Assembly (NCBI RefSeq): GCF_013520865.1 | Contig: NZ_JACDXJ010000001.1 | Coordinates: 3,457,501-3,521,500 of the forward strand | Length of the DNA stretch: 64,000 bases | Reading direction: 5' to 3' | DNA from: Microvirga mediterraneensis | GTDB taxonomy: Bacteria; Pseudomonadota; Alphaproteobacteria; Rhizobiales; Beijerinckiaceae | Shown here: positions 46,792-56,734 of the stretch, in pieces | Layout: the number at the start of each line of letters is the position of its first letter | Numbering within the stretch: the first letter of the stretch is position 1 | The notes under the pieces: generated by a model | What the model saw: only the letters and a program-made list of their open reading frames with translations | Databases searched by the model: none | Told to the model about the DNA's origin: nothing | Program-made: the position numbers and the translations under genes

Positions 46792-48855
46792 ATGACACTG
46801 ACGAGGCGTCTGCTTCTTCTTGCTGTGATTTCGGTTCTTCCGGCGATTGTCATCTGGACTTACACGGAAGTCTCGCTGCGACGCGCCCGGGAAGCCGAGG
46901 TGAGCGATCTCGCCCTCCGACAGGCCCAATTGGTGGATGCGGAAATAGAGCGGATCTTCGATGGCATTCACAGCCTTCTGCTGGCCGTGGACGAGTCCCC
47001 GTCCATCCGCTCCTTCGACACGGCGGCGTGCAGCTCCTACATGAAGGCCATTCAGGAGAAAGTGCCCTATGTGCTGTCCTTCGTGGCGATGGACATCAGC
47101 GGGCACATTCGCTGCCGTCCGACCGGGACCATCGACACGCAGCACTATTTTTCCGACCGCTCCTATTTCCATCGAGCCTTGGGAGACAAGGATCTCGTCG
47201 TCGGAGACTATACTCCGGTCTTCGAGGAAGGCGCCCTCGCTCCGCATCCCGTCCTCCCCCTTGCCCTGCCGATCTGGAACGACAGGGGCGATGTGGTCGG
47301 CGTCCTGGCTGCGGCGCTCGATCTCACATGGCTCGGCCAGAAGCTGAAGGAGCGCACTGTTCCGAATGACGGCTCCCTGACGATCTCCGACCGGAGAGGC
47401 GTCGTGCTTGTGCAGAATCCCCACCCGGAACGCCTGGTCGGGAAGGTTCTGCCCCCGGAATACATGCGTCAGGCCAAGGCGAAGGATCCCGGGACTGTGG
47501 ATACCACGAGCCTCGACGGCGTCCGCCGCATCATCGGCTACATCCCGATCGCCACGCCGCCCCACGACATCTACATCAATGTGGGCCTTTCGACGAAAAC
47601 CGCCTTCGCGTCCATCAACCAGGCGGCAAGGCGCGGCTTCATGCTCATCGCGGCTGCGCTCATCCTGGCCATGTCCCTGTCCGCCCTCCTCAGCCGCGCC
47701 TTCATCACCAAGCCCTTCGAGCTCGTGACAGACGGCATTCGCGCCTGGCGGCAGGGCGACTACCAGGCGCGGATCGACCTGCCCGGAAAATCCGGGGAGT
47801 TCGGCATACTGGCCCGGGCGTTCAACGACCTGATGGACGATGTGGCCGAACGGCAGAAGGCGCTTCAGGCCAGCGAGGAGCGCGCGCGCCTCGCCCTCGA
47901 GGCGGGCCACATGGGAACCTGGTGGTTCGATCCCAACAAGAACGCCGGCGGCTGGTCCGCACAGGCGGCGACTATGCTCGGCCTGACACATGCCACCGAG
48001 ACCATGGACAACCGGTACTGGCTTGAGATCATCCATCCCGAAGACCTGGATCGCGTCATCCAGAGATGGTACGACGCCGTCAAGAACCACAGCGATTACC
48101 AGGACGAGTACCGGATCCAGCTCCCGAACGGCAGCTTGCGCTGGATCAATTCCAAGGGCCGCGTTTTCTACGACATCCAGAGAAGGCCAGCCTATTTCAT
48201 CGGCATCTTCCAGGACATCACGGAGCAGAAGCACGCGGAGGAGCAGCAGCGCTTCTTCCTGGACGAGCTGAACCACAGGGTGAAGAATACTCTCACGACC
48301 GTGCAGTCGATCGCGTCCCAGACCCTGCGCACCACGGAGACCCCCACCCAGTTCAAGGAGGCCTTCGAGGGCCGCCTGCTCGCGCTCTCGAAGACGCACA
48401 ACCTGCTGACCCGCAAATCCTGGCGCGAGGCGGAGCTGCGCGACGTGGCGGAGCAGGAGCTGGCGCCCTATCGCAAGCAGGGCGACGAGCGGGTCGTGCT
48501 GACCGGCCCAGATGTCAGGCTCCCGGCGCGCTATGCCATCAATCTCGGGTTGGTTCTGCACGAGCTGGTGACCAACGCGGCCAAATACGGGGCGCTCTCG
48601 ACCAATTCGGGGCTTCTCGACGTGACGTGGTCGATTACCGAGAGCGAGGACCGTCCCGATCAGTTGCGCATCTGCTGGACGGAAAGCGGCGGCCCTCCCG
48701 TGGCGCCGCCGAAACGTCAGGGCTTCGGCTCGCGCCTGATCCGCCGCAGCATCGAGGGGGAGCTCGGTGGCTTCATGGTGCTCAACTTCGCGGAAGGCGG
48801 CATTTCCTACGACATCTCCGTGCCGCTGGCGCATTCCTCTAGCGTAGCAGCATAG
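46792..48855 (+). CDS. dCache-HAMP-PAS HWE histidine kinase
   Basis: 687 residues. Membrane helices at about 8-26 and 283-302 bracket a periplasmic dCache sensor (YFSDRSYFHRALGDKDLVVGDYTPV is its core, quoted here in pieces: SYFHRAL, GDYTPV). HAMP follows (about 303-355), then PAS/PAC (about 362-485, IHPEDLDRVI and FIGIFQDITEQK). The HWE transmitter has its phospho-histidine at His495 in ELNHRVKNTL, the His-Glu box HELVTNAAKYGALS and the Trp-Glu of CWTESGG. HWE kinases are typical of Hyphomicrobiales and often feed the general stress response. No response regulator gene adjoins. Its last 17 bases overlap the convergent aldehyde dehydrogenase gene. Confidence 0.92.
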   Translation: MTLTRRLLLLAVISVLPAIVIWTYTEVSLRRAREAEVSDLALRQAQLVDAEIERIFDGIHSLLLAVDESPSIRSFDTAACSSYMKAIQEKVPYVLSFVAMDISGHIRCRPTGTIDTQHYFSDRSYFHRALGDKDLVVGDYTPVFEEGALAPHPVLPLALPIWNDRGDVVGVLAAALDLTWLGQKLKERTVPNDGSLTISDRRGVVLVQNPHPERLVGKVLPPEYMRQAKAKDPGTVDTTSLDGVRRIIGYIPIATPPHDIYINVGLSTKTAFASINQAARRGFMLIAAALILAMSLSALLSRAFITKPFELVTDGIRAWRQGDYQARIDLPGKSGEFGILARAFNDLMDDVAERQKALQASEERARLALEAGHMGTWWFDPNKNAGGWSAQAATMLGLTHATETMDNRYWLEIIHPEDLDRVIQRWYDAVKNHSDYQDEYRIQLPNGSLRWINSKGRVFYDIQRRPAYFIGIFQDITEQKHAEEQQRFFLDELNHRVKNTLTTVQSIASQTLRTTETPTQFKEAFEGRLLALSKTHNLLTRKSWREAELRDVAEQELAPYRKQGDERVVLTGPDVRLPARYAINLGLVLHELVTNAAKYGALSTNSGLLDVTWSITESEDRPDQLRICWTESGGPPVAPPKRQGFGSRLIRRSIEGELGGFMVLNFAEGGISYDISVPLAHSSSVAA

Positions 48856-50266
48856 ACAGGAGGCGGTTCATGCGGCCGCCATAGGGCGGCTTCGTCATGC
48901 CGGCCCCATTGAGGCGGGCCTGCCGGAAGACCGCTTTCGCATGGCTGAAGGTCTGGAAGCCCGCCTCGCCGTGATAGGCGCCCATCCCGCTCGGACCCAC
49001 GCCGCCGAAGGGCAGTTCCTCCTGTACGCAGTGGAGAAGCGTATCGTTGACGGTCACCCCGCCGGAGACGGTCCGCTCGAGGATGCGGTCGATGCTCCTG
49101 CGGTCGTGGCTGAACGGATAGAGCGCCAGCGGATGTGGGCGCGCCGCGATGAATCGGCAGGCCTCGTCGAGGTCCTCATAGGTCACTACCGGCAGCACCG
49201 GGCCGAAGATCTCCTCGCTCATGACGAGCGCGCGCTCCGGTACGTCCGTCAGGACCACTGGCGTCATCTTGCGCCGCGATGGATCGAGGGCCTCCCCGCC
49301 GGGATTGATCTCATGCGCCCGAGCGCCGCAGGACCGTGCGTCCTCGACGAGCTGACGAAGGCGGTCGAAATGCCGCTCGTTGACGATTGCCGTGTAATCG
49401 GGATTGTCCGCGAGGGTCGGATAGAGCCGCGTCGCCGCGCCGCGAAAGGCCGCGATGAACGCGTCCTTCATGCCGCGCGGCAGAAGCACGTAATCGGGCG
49501 CGATGCAGGTCTGCCCGGCGTTGAACAGCTTGCCCACGGCTATCCGCTCGGCCGCCTTTTCGACCGGATAATCCGCCGCCACGAGAGCAGGAGATTTTCC
49601 TCCCAGCTCCAGCGTCACCGGCACGAGATTCTCGGCCGCCGCCTGCATGACCTGACGCCCGACCGCCGTGGAACCGGTGAAGAACAGATGGTCGAGCTTC
49701 AGGCGCGAGAAGGCCTTCGCCACATCCGGTCCGCCCTGCACCACCGCAACTTCCGTCGGGTCGAACACCTCGCCGATGACCTGTTCCAGGAGGGCGGAGG
49801 TACGCGGTGTGATCTCGGACGGCTTGATCAGGATCCGGTTCCCGGCCGCCAGCGCCCCGGCGAGCGGGGAGAGCGTGAGCTGGATCGGGTAGTTCCAGGG
49901 ACTCACGATGCCGACGACGCCGAGAGGCTGGTAAATCACCCGGCCCCGGCCCGGCTGGAACATGAGCGCGATCGGCCGACGCCGCGGTTTCATCCATGCG
50001 CGGAAATGTTTTCGCGCGTGACGCAGGGCGGCCACCACCGGATAGATGTCGGCGAGCTTCGTCTCATGGAAGGAGCGATGCCCGAAATCGGCCGCGATGG
50101 CGCTCGCGAAATCATCCGCGTGGCGGAGGATGGCCTGTGCCAGTCCCTCGAGGCTCTCGGCCCGCCGCTCAGGCATCAAGGGGCCGCGCTCGGCCAAGGC
50201 GGCGCGCTGCGCGTCGAGACAGGCCCGCAGCCTGTCCTTCACCGGATTTGGAACGACGTCGTGCAC
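48839..50266 (-). CDS. Coniferyl aldehyde dehydrogenase-type ALDH
   Basis: 475 residues from a GTG start with AAGGAG upstream. Aldehyde dehydrogenase signatures: VSPWNYPIQLTLSPLAGALAAGN, FTGSTAVGRQVM, LELGGKSPALV (catalytic Glu) and NAGQTCIAPDYVL (catalytic Cys). The absence of the usual long N-terminus and a C-terminal membrane-associating tail (RMNRLLSMLLR) fit the coniferyl/fatty aldehyde (class 3-like) group. It oxidises an aromatic or long-chain aldehyde with NAD(P). Its 3' end overlaps the convergent HWE kinase gene by 17 bases. Confidence 0.88.
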   Translation of the reverse strand: MHDVVPNPVKDRLRACLDAQRAALAERGPLMPERRAESLEGLAQAILRHADDFASAIAADFGHRSFHETKLADIYPVVAALRHARKHFRAWMKPRRRPIALMFQPGRGRVIYQPLGVVGIVSPWNYPIQLTLSPLAGALAAGNRILIKPSEITPRTSALLEQVIGEVFDPTEVAVVQGGPDVAKAFSRLKLDHLFFTGSTAVGRQVMQAAAENLVPVTLELGGKSPALVAADYPVEKAAERIAVGKLFNAGQTCIAPDYVLLPRGMKDAFIAAFRGAATRLYPTLADNPDYTAIVNERHFDRLRQLVEDARSCGARAHEINPGGEALDPSRRKMTPVVLTDVPERALVMSEEIFGPVLPVVTYEDLDEACRFIAARPHPLALYPFSHDRRSIDRILERTVSGGVTVNDTLLHCVQEELPFGGVGPSGMGAYHGEAGFQTFSHAKAVFRQARLNGAGMTKPPYGGRMNRLLSMLLR

Positions 50267-50400
50267 GTGGTCGGGGCTCCTTCCTGATGAGTGTGATGAT
50301 ATGGCGGAGCCGGCACCATTCTCAACATGATGCCGGACAAGACGGATTGACGAAGCGGCAGAGATCGCAAGGATGAGCGTCCAACCTCAGCAGGAGCAAG

Positions 50401-52014
50401 ATGTTGAGCCCTCCCTCCCCCGTGCTGTCGATCCAGAACCTCTCCATCGGCCTTCCTGCCCTGGCCGACCGGCAGCATGCGATCAAGGATCTGTCGCTCT
50501 CCATCAACCCGGGGGAGACGCTCTGTGTCGTGGGCGAATCCGGGTCCGGCAAGTCCATGACCGCCATGGCGGCCATCGGTCTGTTGCCGCCGGGCGTCGC
50601 GGTGCTGTCGGGTTCGATCCGGCTCGGCGGACGCGATCTCCTGGCCCTCGACGAGGCCGGCTGGTGCGACGTGCGCGGCCGGGAGGTCGGCACCGTGTTC
50701 CAGGAGCCGATGACATCCCTCAACCCGGTCATGCGGGTGGCGGACCAGATTGCGGAGACGTTCCGGGCACACGGCCTTCTCAGCCCCGCCGAGCGTGAGA
50801 ACCGCGTCCTCGCTCTTCTCACGGAGGTCAATCTGCCGAACCCCGAGCTGATCGCCAAGGCCTATCCGCACGAACTCTCGGGAGGGCAGCGCCAGCGGGT
50901 GATGATCGCCATGGCGCTCGCCCTGGAGCCGAAGCTCCTGATCGCCGACGAACCGACGACGGCTCTCGACGTGACGACCCAGGCCCAGGTTCTGAAGCTC
51001 ATCGACAACCTGCGTCGAAAGAAGGGCACGGCGGTGCTCTTCATCACCCATGATTTCGGCGTCGTCGCCGAGATCGCCGATCGGGTCGCCGTGCTCCAGC
51101 ACGGCGAACTCGTCGAGCAGGGCCCCGCAGAGGACGTGCTGACCCGTCCGCAGCACCCTTACACGAAACGCCTCCTGGCGGCGGTGCCCTCCTTGACGCC
51201 GCCCGCGCCGAAGCAGCTTGCCGGACAACCCATTACCCTGAAGGTCGACGGCCTGACGAAGGCTTACGGCGGGCGCGGCTTCTTCCGCAAAAGCCGCGAG
51301 GTCCAGGCCGCCGATGCGGTGAGTTTCGACATTCGGCGCGGCGAGACTTTGGGCCTCGTCGGCGAATCCGGGTCCGGCAAGTCGACCGTGGGGCGCTGCG
51401 TCCTGCGCCTGATCGAGCCGGACGGCGGGACCATCGAGATTGGAGACCTGGATTTCAGCGGATTGTCACAGCGCGAGCTGCTGCCTTACCGCCGCCGGAT
51501 CCAGATGGTGTTCCAGGATCCTTTCGCCTCCCTCAACCCGCGTAGAACCGTGGGTCGCATCATCGCGGAAGGGCCGGTCACGCAGGGGGAGGACCCGGCC
51601 GAGGCCCTGGAGGAGGCGCGCAGTCTCCTGGAGAAGGTGGGCCTGCCGGCCAAGGCCATCGAGCGCTATCCGCATGAGTTCTCGGGCGGACAGCGGCAGC
51701 GCATCGGCATCGCCCGGGCCCTCGCCATGAAGCCCGACGTGCTGGTGGCCGACGAGGCCGTCTCGGCCCTCGACGTCTCGGTCCAGGCGGAGATTCTCAA
51801 GCTGATCCGGGGACTTCAGGAGGAACTCGGCCTTGCCATCCTGTTCATCACCCACGATCTGCGGGTCGCCGCCCAGATCTGCGACCGCGTGGCAGTTATG
51901 CAAAAAGGCCGGATTGTGGAAATGGCCGAAACCGCGCAACTCTTCGCGCATCCGCGGGCCGCGTATACGCGCCAGCTCCTGGCCGCCGTGCCTGGCATGA
52001 ACAAGATGATTTAG
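50401..52014 (+). CDS. Fused dipeptide-type ABC transporter ATPase (DppD-DppF/GsiA-like)
   Basis: 537 residues with AGGAGCAAG before the ATG. Two complete ATPase domains in tandem: the first with [24 protein letters not shown] and DEPTTALDV; the second with [24 protein letters not shown] and DEAVSALDV. Each ends with an oligopeptide-transporter C-terminus ([14 protein letters not shown] and [15 protein letters not shown]). It would energise a peptide-, nickel- or glutathione-type importer. The matching binding protein and permeases lie at 55.0-58.5 kb on the same strand, separated from it by an aldehyde dehydrogenase, an SDR and a DUF2218 gene. Confidence 0.92.
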   Translation: MLSPPSPVLSIQNLSIGLPALADRQHAIKDLSLSINPGETLCVVGESGSGKSMTAMAAIGLLPPGVAVLSGSIRLGGRDLLALDEAGWCDVRGREVGTVFQEPMTSLNPVMRVADQIAETFRAHGLLSPAERENRVLALLTEVNLPNPELIAKAYPHELSGGQRQRVMIAMALALEPKLLIADEPTTALDVTTQAQVLKLIDNLRRKKGTAVLFITHDFGVVAEIADRVAVLQHGELVEQGPAEDVLTRPQHPYTKRLLAAVPSLTPPAPKQLAGQPITLKVDGLTKAYGGRGFFRKSREVQAADAVSFDIRRGETLGLVGESGSGKSTVGRCVLRLIEPDGGTIEIGDLDFSGLSQRELLPYRRRIQMVFQDPFASLNPRRTVGRIIAEGPVTQGEDPAEALEEARSLLEKVGLPAKAIERYPHEFSGGQRQRIGIARALAMKPDVLVADEAVSALDVSVQAEILKLIRGLQEELGLAILFITHDLRVAAQICDRVAVMQKGRIVEMAETAQLFAHPRAAYTRQLLAAVPGMNKMI

Positions 52015-52027
52015 GGAGACGATATCC

Positions 52028-53500
52028 GTGAACGATCAGGTCAGCGCGCCCCTCGCGCCCAACATGGTGTTCCAGAACCTCATCGGGGGCCAGGAGCGTC
52101 CGGCGTCCGACGGAATGACCCTCGATGTTCTCTCGCCGGTCGACGGCTCGCTCCTCGCCCGGATCGCGGCCGGAACGGCCCACGACATCGACGAGGCTGT
52201 GAAGGCAGCCCGCGCAGCTTTCGAGGGCGCCTGGGGAAAGCTGACGGCGACCGAGCGCGGACGCCTGCTCATGAAGCTCGCGGCGGCCGTCGAGGCCCGC
52301 GCGGACGAACTCGCGATTCTTGAAAGCCGCGACAACGGCAAACCCCTGCGCCAGTCGCGTGCCGACGCCATCGCGCTCGCCCGCTACTTCGAGTTCTACG
52401 GCAGCGCCGCCGACAAGCTGCATGGGGACGTGATCCCTTACCTCAACACCCATTTCATCGGCGTCGAGCGGGTGCCGCACGGGGTGACCGGCCATATCGT
52501 GCCGTGGAACTATCCGATGCAGATCTTCGGCCGCTCGGTCGGCGCGGCGCTCGCGGCCGGCAACGCGACGGTCGTGAAGCCGGCGGAGGACGCCTCGCTG
52601 ACGATCCTGCGCGTCTCGGCGCTCGCCCGCGAAGTGGGCTTTCCGGACGGCGCGCTCAACGTGGTGACCGGCCTCGGCCGCACGGCCGGTGCGGCGCTCG
52701 CCGCCCATCCGGGCATCGACTTCCTGTCCTTCACCGGCAGCCCTGAGACCGGCACGGCCGTCCAGACGGCAGCGGCCCGGAACCATGTGGGCGTCACCCT
52801 CGAACTCGGCGGCAAGTCGGCCCAGGTCGTCTTCGACGATGCAGATCTCGAACGCGCCCTGCCGACCCTCGTCAACGCCATCATCCAGAATGGTGGCCAG
52901 ACCTGCTCGGCCGGCAGCCGCCTGCTGATCCAGCGCGGCATCTTCCAAGACGTGGTCGACGCGGTGGCCGAGCGCTTCCGCACGCTTCGGGCCGGACATC
53001 CCGAGCGCGAGCCCGATCTTGGGCCGATGATCAATCAGGCCCAGCAGCGCCGCGTCCTGGGCTACCTGGAGCGGGGCCGCAACGAGGGCCTCAACGTCAT
53101 CGGCGAAGGCGTGGTGGCGCTCGATGCGCCGGCCGGCGGCTATTACGTGGCGCCGGCCTTCCTGGCGCCGGTCCCGCATGAGAGCCTCCTGTCCCAGGAA
53201 GAGGTCTTCGGCCCCGTTCTGGTGGCGACGCCCTTCGACGACGAGGCTGAGGCGATCCGGCTTGCCAACGGCACACCCTACGGCCTGGCCGCGGGCGTGT
53301 GGACCCGCGATGCCATGCGCTCGACGCGCGTCGCCCGCTCCATTCGGGCGGGTCAGGTTTTCGTGAACTGCTACGGCGCCGGCGGCGGCATCGAACTGCC
53401 CTTCGGCGGCTTCGGCCGCTCGGGCCACGGCCGCGAGAAAGGCTTCGAAGGCCTGGTCGAGTTCACGACGACCAAGACGCTCGTCATCGCGCATGGGTAA
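52028..53500 (+). CDS. NAD-dependent aldehyde dehydrogenase (betaine-aldehyde type)
   Basis: 490 residues from a GTG 13 bp after the ATPase stop, with GGGAGACG upstream, so it is in the same operon. Motifs: VPWNYPMQIFGRSVGAALAAGN, FTGSPETGTAV, LELGGKSAQVVF (catalytic Glu) and NGGQTCSAGSRLL (catalytic Cys), and the terminal LPFGGFGRSGHGREKG. The family oxidises small polar aldehydes such as betaine aldehyde, gamma-aminobutyraldehyde or glycolaldehyde. Its place behind a solute ABC ATPase and before an SDR suggests that the imported compound is an alcohol or amine oxidised stepwise, which is inference. Confidence 0.9.
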   Translation: MNDQVSAPLAPNMVFQNLIGGQERPASDGMTLDVLSPVDGSLLARIAAGTAHDIDEAVKAARAAFEGAWGKLTATERGRLLMKLAAAVEARADELAILESRDNGKPLRQSRADAIALARYFEFYGSAADKLHGDVIPYLNTHFIGVERVPHGVTGHIVPWNYPMQIFGRSVGAALAAGNATVVKPAEDASLTILRVSALAREVGFPDGALNVVTGLGRTAGAALAAHPGIDFLSFTGSPETGTAVQTAAARNHVGVTLELGGKSAQVVFDDADLERALPTLVNAIIQNGGQTCSAGSRLLIQRGIFQDVVDAVAERFRTLRAGHPEREPDLGPMINQAQQRRVLGYLERGRNEGLNVIGEGVVALDAPAGGYYVAPAFLAPVPHESLLSQEEVFGPVLVATPFDDEAEAIRLANGTPYGLAAGVWTRDAMRSTRVARSIRAGQVFVNCYGAGGGIELPFGGFGRSGHGREKGFEGLVEFTTTKTLVIAHG

Positions 53501-53524
53501 ACGGCCAGAGCTTGCCTCTGCGAT

Positions 53525-53613
53525 GTCATTACCGTCCTTGTGCCGGTGACCTCGATTGCATGAAGCGCCGAGCTTCTCCGTATCGAGATGGCCGGCACGA
53601 GGCCGGCCATGAC
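53525..53613. repeat. Palindromic repeat copy D (two hairpins)
   Basis: 89 bp bounded by GTCAT and ATGAC. Hairpin one is of the TACCG/CCGGTGA type with two mismatches, hairpin two pairs ATGGCCGGC with GCCGGCCAT, and CTCGAT and ATCGAG close the central part. It lies between the aldehyde dehydrogenase and the SDR. Confidence 0.85.
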
Positions 53614-53687
53614 GTCGTGCAACGGCTCGTCCACTTCATCACTCCTCCCCACAAATGGGGAAAAGTACACATTGAAAGGGAAGAAAC

Positions 53688-54437
53688 ATGAATCGCCTTG
53701 AAGGCAAGGTGGCGCTGGTCACGGGCGCCGGCTCCGGTTTCGGTCTGGGCATTGCGGAGACCTTCGCCCGCGAGGGTGCGAAGGTTGCGATCATCGATAT
53801 CAACGAGGCGGCGGCCAAAACGGCCGCGGAGAAGATCGGCTCCTCCGCCATCGGCCTTGCCGCCGACGTCTCGAAGGCTGCCGACGTGAACGACGCGGTC
53901 GAAAAGACCGTTGCGGCCTTCGGCAAGCTCGACATCGTCGTCAACAACGCCGGCATCAGCCACCGCAACCGACCGATGCTGGAGGTGGAGGAAGACGAGT
54001 TCGACCGGGTCTTCGCGGTCAACGTGAAGTCGATCTATCTCTTTGCCAAGGCCGCCGTGCCGCTGATGCAAAGCCAAGGCGGCGGCGCGATCATCAATGT
54101 CGGCTCGACGGCAGGGCTGCGCCCGCGCCCCGGCCTCACCTGGTACAACAGCACCAAGGGCGCCGTGCACACCATGACGAAGTCCATGGCCGTGGAACTC
54201 GCGCCCAGCAAGGTTCGCGTCTGCGCCCTCGCTCCCGTGGCCGGCGAGACGCCGCTTCTCGCCACCTTCATGGGCGAGGACACGCCACAGAAGCGCGAGC
54301 TGTTCGTCAACTCGATCCCGCTCGGCCGCTTCTCGACCCCCCAGGACATCGCCAACGCGGCCCTATACCTCGCTTCGGACGAGGCCAGCATGATCACCGG
54401 CGTGGTGCTGGAGGTCGACGGCGGACGGTGTATCTGA
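53688..54437 (+). CDS. Short-chain dehydrogenase/reductase
   Basis: 249 residues with GGGAAG before the ATG. NAD-binding TGAGSGFGLG, acidic IIDIN after the second strand, NNAGIS, the catalytic Ser in NVGSTAG, Tyr and Lys in WYNSTKGA, and the closing LEVDGG. This is a classical SDR with NAD preference, indicated by the Asp after beta-2. Following the aldehyde dehydrogenase it probably oxidises the alcohol whose aldehyde that enzyme takes. The substrate is unknown. Repeat copies D and E flank it. Confidence 0.92.
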   Translation: MNRLEGKVALVTGAGSGFGLGIAETFAREGAKVAIIDINEAAAKTAAEKIGSSAIGLAADVSKAADVNDAVEKTVAAFGKLDIVVNNAGISHRNRPMLEVEEDEFDRVFAVNVKSIYLFAKAAVPLMQSQGGGAIINVGSTAGLRPRPGLTWYNSTKGAVHTMTKSMAVELAPSKVRVCALAPVAGETPLLATFMGEDTPQKRELFVNSIPLGRFSTPQDIANAALYLASDEASMITGVVLEVDGGRCI

Positions 54438-54454
54438 GACGATCATTCTCTAAC

Positions 54455-54543
54455 GTCATCACCGGCCCCGTGCCGGTGATCTCGATTGCTTGAGGCTCAG
54501 CGCTTCACCTTATCGAGATGGCCGGCACAAGGCCGGCCATGAC
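54455..54543. repeat. Palindromic repeat copy E (two hairpins)
   Basis: 89 bp, the same length as copy D. Hairpin one: ATCACCGGC with GCCGGTGAT; hairpin two: ATGGCCGGC with GCCGGCCAT; central CTCGAT and ATCGAG; ends GTC and GAC. It sits between the convergent SDR and DUF2218 genes. Confidence 0.88.
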
Positions 54544-54553
54544 GACAGGGGGC

Positions 54554-54841
54554 TCAGCCCTTCTCCCACTCGAACGGCAGAGGCGCCTCCTTGAAGGCGA
54601 AGCGGTCGAGATGGGACGCGACGACGCCCTTCATCCGCTGTAGGGTCTCGTCGTCCTTTGCTTCCACGCTGACCGTCAAGGCATCGGAATCGGCCTTCAT
54701 CGTTGCGACGGCGGCGGGGAATCTGACGATTCCCCCATTGTCCGAGAGCTGGACATCCAGCTTGTGACTCCAGTGCTTGCAAAGCTGCTGGAGGTATCGG
54801 GCTCCGTTCGCGGTGGGCACCCGAGCGGTTTCAAGAGCCAT
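54554..54841 (-). CDS. DUF2218 small protein
   Basis: 95 residues from the ATG at 54841 (MALETARVPTANGARYLQQL) with AAAGG upstream; an ATG 30 bp earlier is possible. The DUF2218 pattern is clear: RYLQQLCKHWSHKLDVQLSDNGG (quoted in part: LCKHWSHK), ATMKADSDALTVSVEA, and VASHLDRFAFKE. These proteins are often found beside siderophore or iron-uptake genes and their function is unknown. It is on the opposite strand to the transporter and oxidation genes around it. Confidence 0.88.
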   Translation of the reverse strand: MALETARVPTANGARYLQQLCKHWSHKLDVQLSDNGGIVRFPAAVATMKADSDALTVSVEAKDDETLQRMKGVVASHLDRFAFKEAPLPFEWEKG

Positions 54842-55036
54842 GTCAAAGCCTTTCATTCCACCGATCGCCATGAGGCGGCCAGTCCCGGCGGTTCTCTTCG
54901 CCCCGAGGTTTAAGTCCCGGCTCGGCCGAAGTTAAGTGAAGAATCGGTAATGAGCATCTTCCATCCGGCGCGGTCCTGCGTAAGCTGAGGCCACCGCGAC
55001 CTGTCGCATCTCCCACTGGATGGAGTTCAAGCCCTG

Positions 55037-56518
55037 ATGACGAAGCGCCTTCTGACTGCCGCTCTCCTTCTCACCGTCAGCGTCATCCCGGCCTTTGCCG
55101 CCAAGACCTCCCTCGTGGTGGGCATGCCCATCGAGCCGCCGGGCCTCGATCCGACGATCGCCGCTCCCGTGGCGATCCGTGAAGTGACCTGGGTCAACCT
55201 CTACGAGGGTCTCGTGCGCATCGACCGGGCCGGCAAGGTCCAGCCCCTGCTGGCAAAGAGCTGGGAGGTCTCGCCGGATGGCCTGACCTATACCTTCCGC
55301 CTGCAGGAAGGCGTGAAGTTCCATGACGGCTCGGCCTTCGACTCGGCGGATGTGAAATTCGCCTTCGATCGCGCCCGTGATCCGAAATCGACGAATGCGC
55401 AGAAGCAGATCTTCGCGCCGATCACGTCCATCGAGACTCCCGATCCCACGACCGTGGTGATCAAGCTCAAGGAGACCTCGGGCAACTTCCTCTACTACCT
55501 CGGCTGGGGCGACGCGGTGATCGTTGCGCCCGAGACCGCAGCCAACAATGCGGCCAATCCGGTTGGAACGGGGCCCTTCAAGTTCAAGTCCTGGACACGC
55601 GGCGACCGGGTGGAACTCGTGCGCAACCCGGATTACTGGCAGAAGGACAAGATCAAGCTCGACAGCGTCACCTTCCGTTTCATCAGTGACGCGCAGGCCC
55701 AGGTGGCAGCCCTCAAGGCCGGCGACGTGGATGCCTTTCCCAATCTCGGCGCGCCGGAACTCTTCGCGGAATTCCAGAAGGATGCGCGTTTCAAGGCGGT
55801 CGCGGGCAATACGGAGGGCGAGGTCGTCGCCGGTATGAACAATGCCAAGAAGCCCTTCGACGACGTGCGCGTGCGCCGCGCGCTCATGCATGCGGTGGAT
55901 CGCAAGGCGCTGGTCGAGGGTGCCTATTCGGGCTTTGGCCAACCGATCGGAAGCTTCTTCTCGCCCAACCATCCCGCCTTCGTGGACATGACGAGCGTCA
56001 TTCCCTACGACCCCGAGAAGGCGAAGGCTCTTCTGAAGGAAGCGGGCTACGACAACGGCCTGTCGATCACCATCAAGAGCCCGCAGATGGCCTATGCCAG
56101 CCGCTCGGCCGAGCTCCTCTCCGCCATGCTGTCCGAGGTCGGCGTCGACCTGAAGATCATCCCGACGGAATTCCCGGCGAAATGGATCGAGGAGGTGTTC
56201 AAGGCCAAGGACTACGACATGACCATCGTGGCCCATGCGGAACCGCTCGACATCGATATCTTCGCCCGCGACAACTACTACTTCAATTACAAGAACGACA
56301 CGTTCAAGACGTTGGTCGCGGACGCCGCCAAGACCACGGACGAGAAGGCGCGCTACGCGAAATATGCGGAAGCGCAGAAGATCCTGGCCGCAGACGTCCC
56401 TGCCCTCTTCCTGTTCCAGCTGCCGAAGCTCGGCGTGTGGAACGCGAAAGTGAAGGGTCTGTGGGAGAACTCGCCGATCCCGTCGAACGACGTGACGGAG
56501 GTCTCGTGGAGCGAGTGA
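55037..56518 (+). CDS. ABC transporter substrate-binding protein (SBP_bac_5)
   Basis: 493 residues: signal peptide of about 22 residues (LLTAALLLTVSVIPAFA), then the peptide/nickel-binding family 5 fold. Signatures: LLAKSWEVSPDGLTYTFRL, VKFHDGSAFDSADVKFAFDRA, VGTGPFKFKSWTRGD and ALMHAVDRKALVEGAY. It is a periplasmic receptor that delivers a peptide-like or other polar solute to the permeases encoded just downstream. The gap of about 216 bp to the first permease is filled by repeat copy F. Confidence 0.93.
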   Translation: MTKRLLTAALLLTVSVIPAFAAKTSLVVGMPIEPPGLDPTIAAPVAIREVTWVNLYEGLVRIDRAGKVQPLLAKSWEVSPDGLTYTFRLQEGVKFHDGSAFDSADVKFAFDRARDPKSTNAQKQIFAPITSIETPDPTTVVIKLKETSGNFLYYLGWGDAVIVAPETAANNAANPVGTGPFKFKSWTRGDRVELVRNPDYWQKDKIKLDSVTFRFISDAQAQVAALKAGDVDAFPNLGAPELFAEFQKDARFKAVAGNTEGEVVAGMNNAKKPFDDVRVRRALMHAVDRKALVEGAYSGFGQPIGSFFSPNHPAFVDMTSVIPYDPEKAKALLKEAGYDNGLSITIKSPQMAYASRSAELLSAMLSEVGVDLKIIPTEFPAKWIEEVFKAKDYDMTIVAHAEPLDIDIFARDNYYFNYKNDTFKTLVADAAKTTDEKARYAKYAEAQKILAADVPALFLFQLPKLGVWNAKVKGLWENSPIPSNDVTEVSWSE

Positions 56519-56561
56519 GGCGGCGCGTCTTTGCGCCCGCTCCTCTGAACACCCTCTGCAC

Positions 56562-56660
56562 GTCATGGTCGTCCCCGGACTTGATCCGGGGACGACCATC
56601 TCGATTGGAAGAACGCCTCGCTCTTCGGATTGGGATCATCGGCACGAGGCCGGTGATGAC
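56562..56660. repeat. Palindromic repeat copy F (two hairpins, variant arm)
   Basis: 99 bp. Hairpin one is a different perfect 14-bp stem, beginning ATGGTCGTCCCC, with loop ACTTGAT; hairpin two is of the ATCATCGGC/GCCGGTGAT type. CTCGATTGG follows hairpin one as in the other copies. It separates the binding-protein and permease genes of one transporter. Confidence 0.85.
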
Positions 56661-56734
56661 GTAAGAGGGTGATCCTCGATAAGACCACCCATAACCCTCA
56701 CCACAAGGGGGTGGGAACGGATAGTCTCTGAATC

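Noticed and set aside
46756..48834. 692-codon open frame on the minus strand
   Set aside because: It mirrors the HWE kinase gene, which has all kinase boxes; no protein family is visible in the antisense frame.
54932..56599. 555-codon open frame on the minus strand
   Set aside because: Antisense to the ABC binding-protein gene, which has a signal peptide and family motifs.
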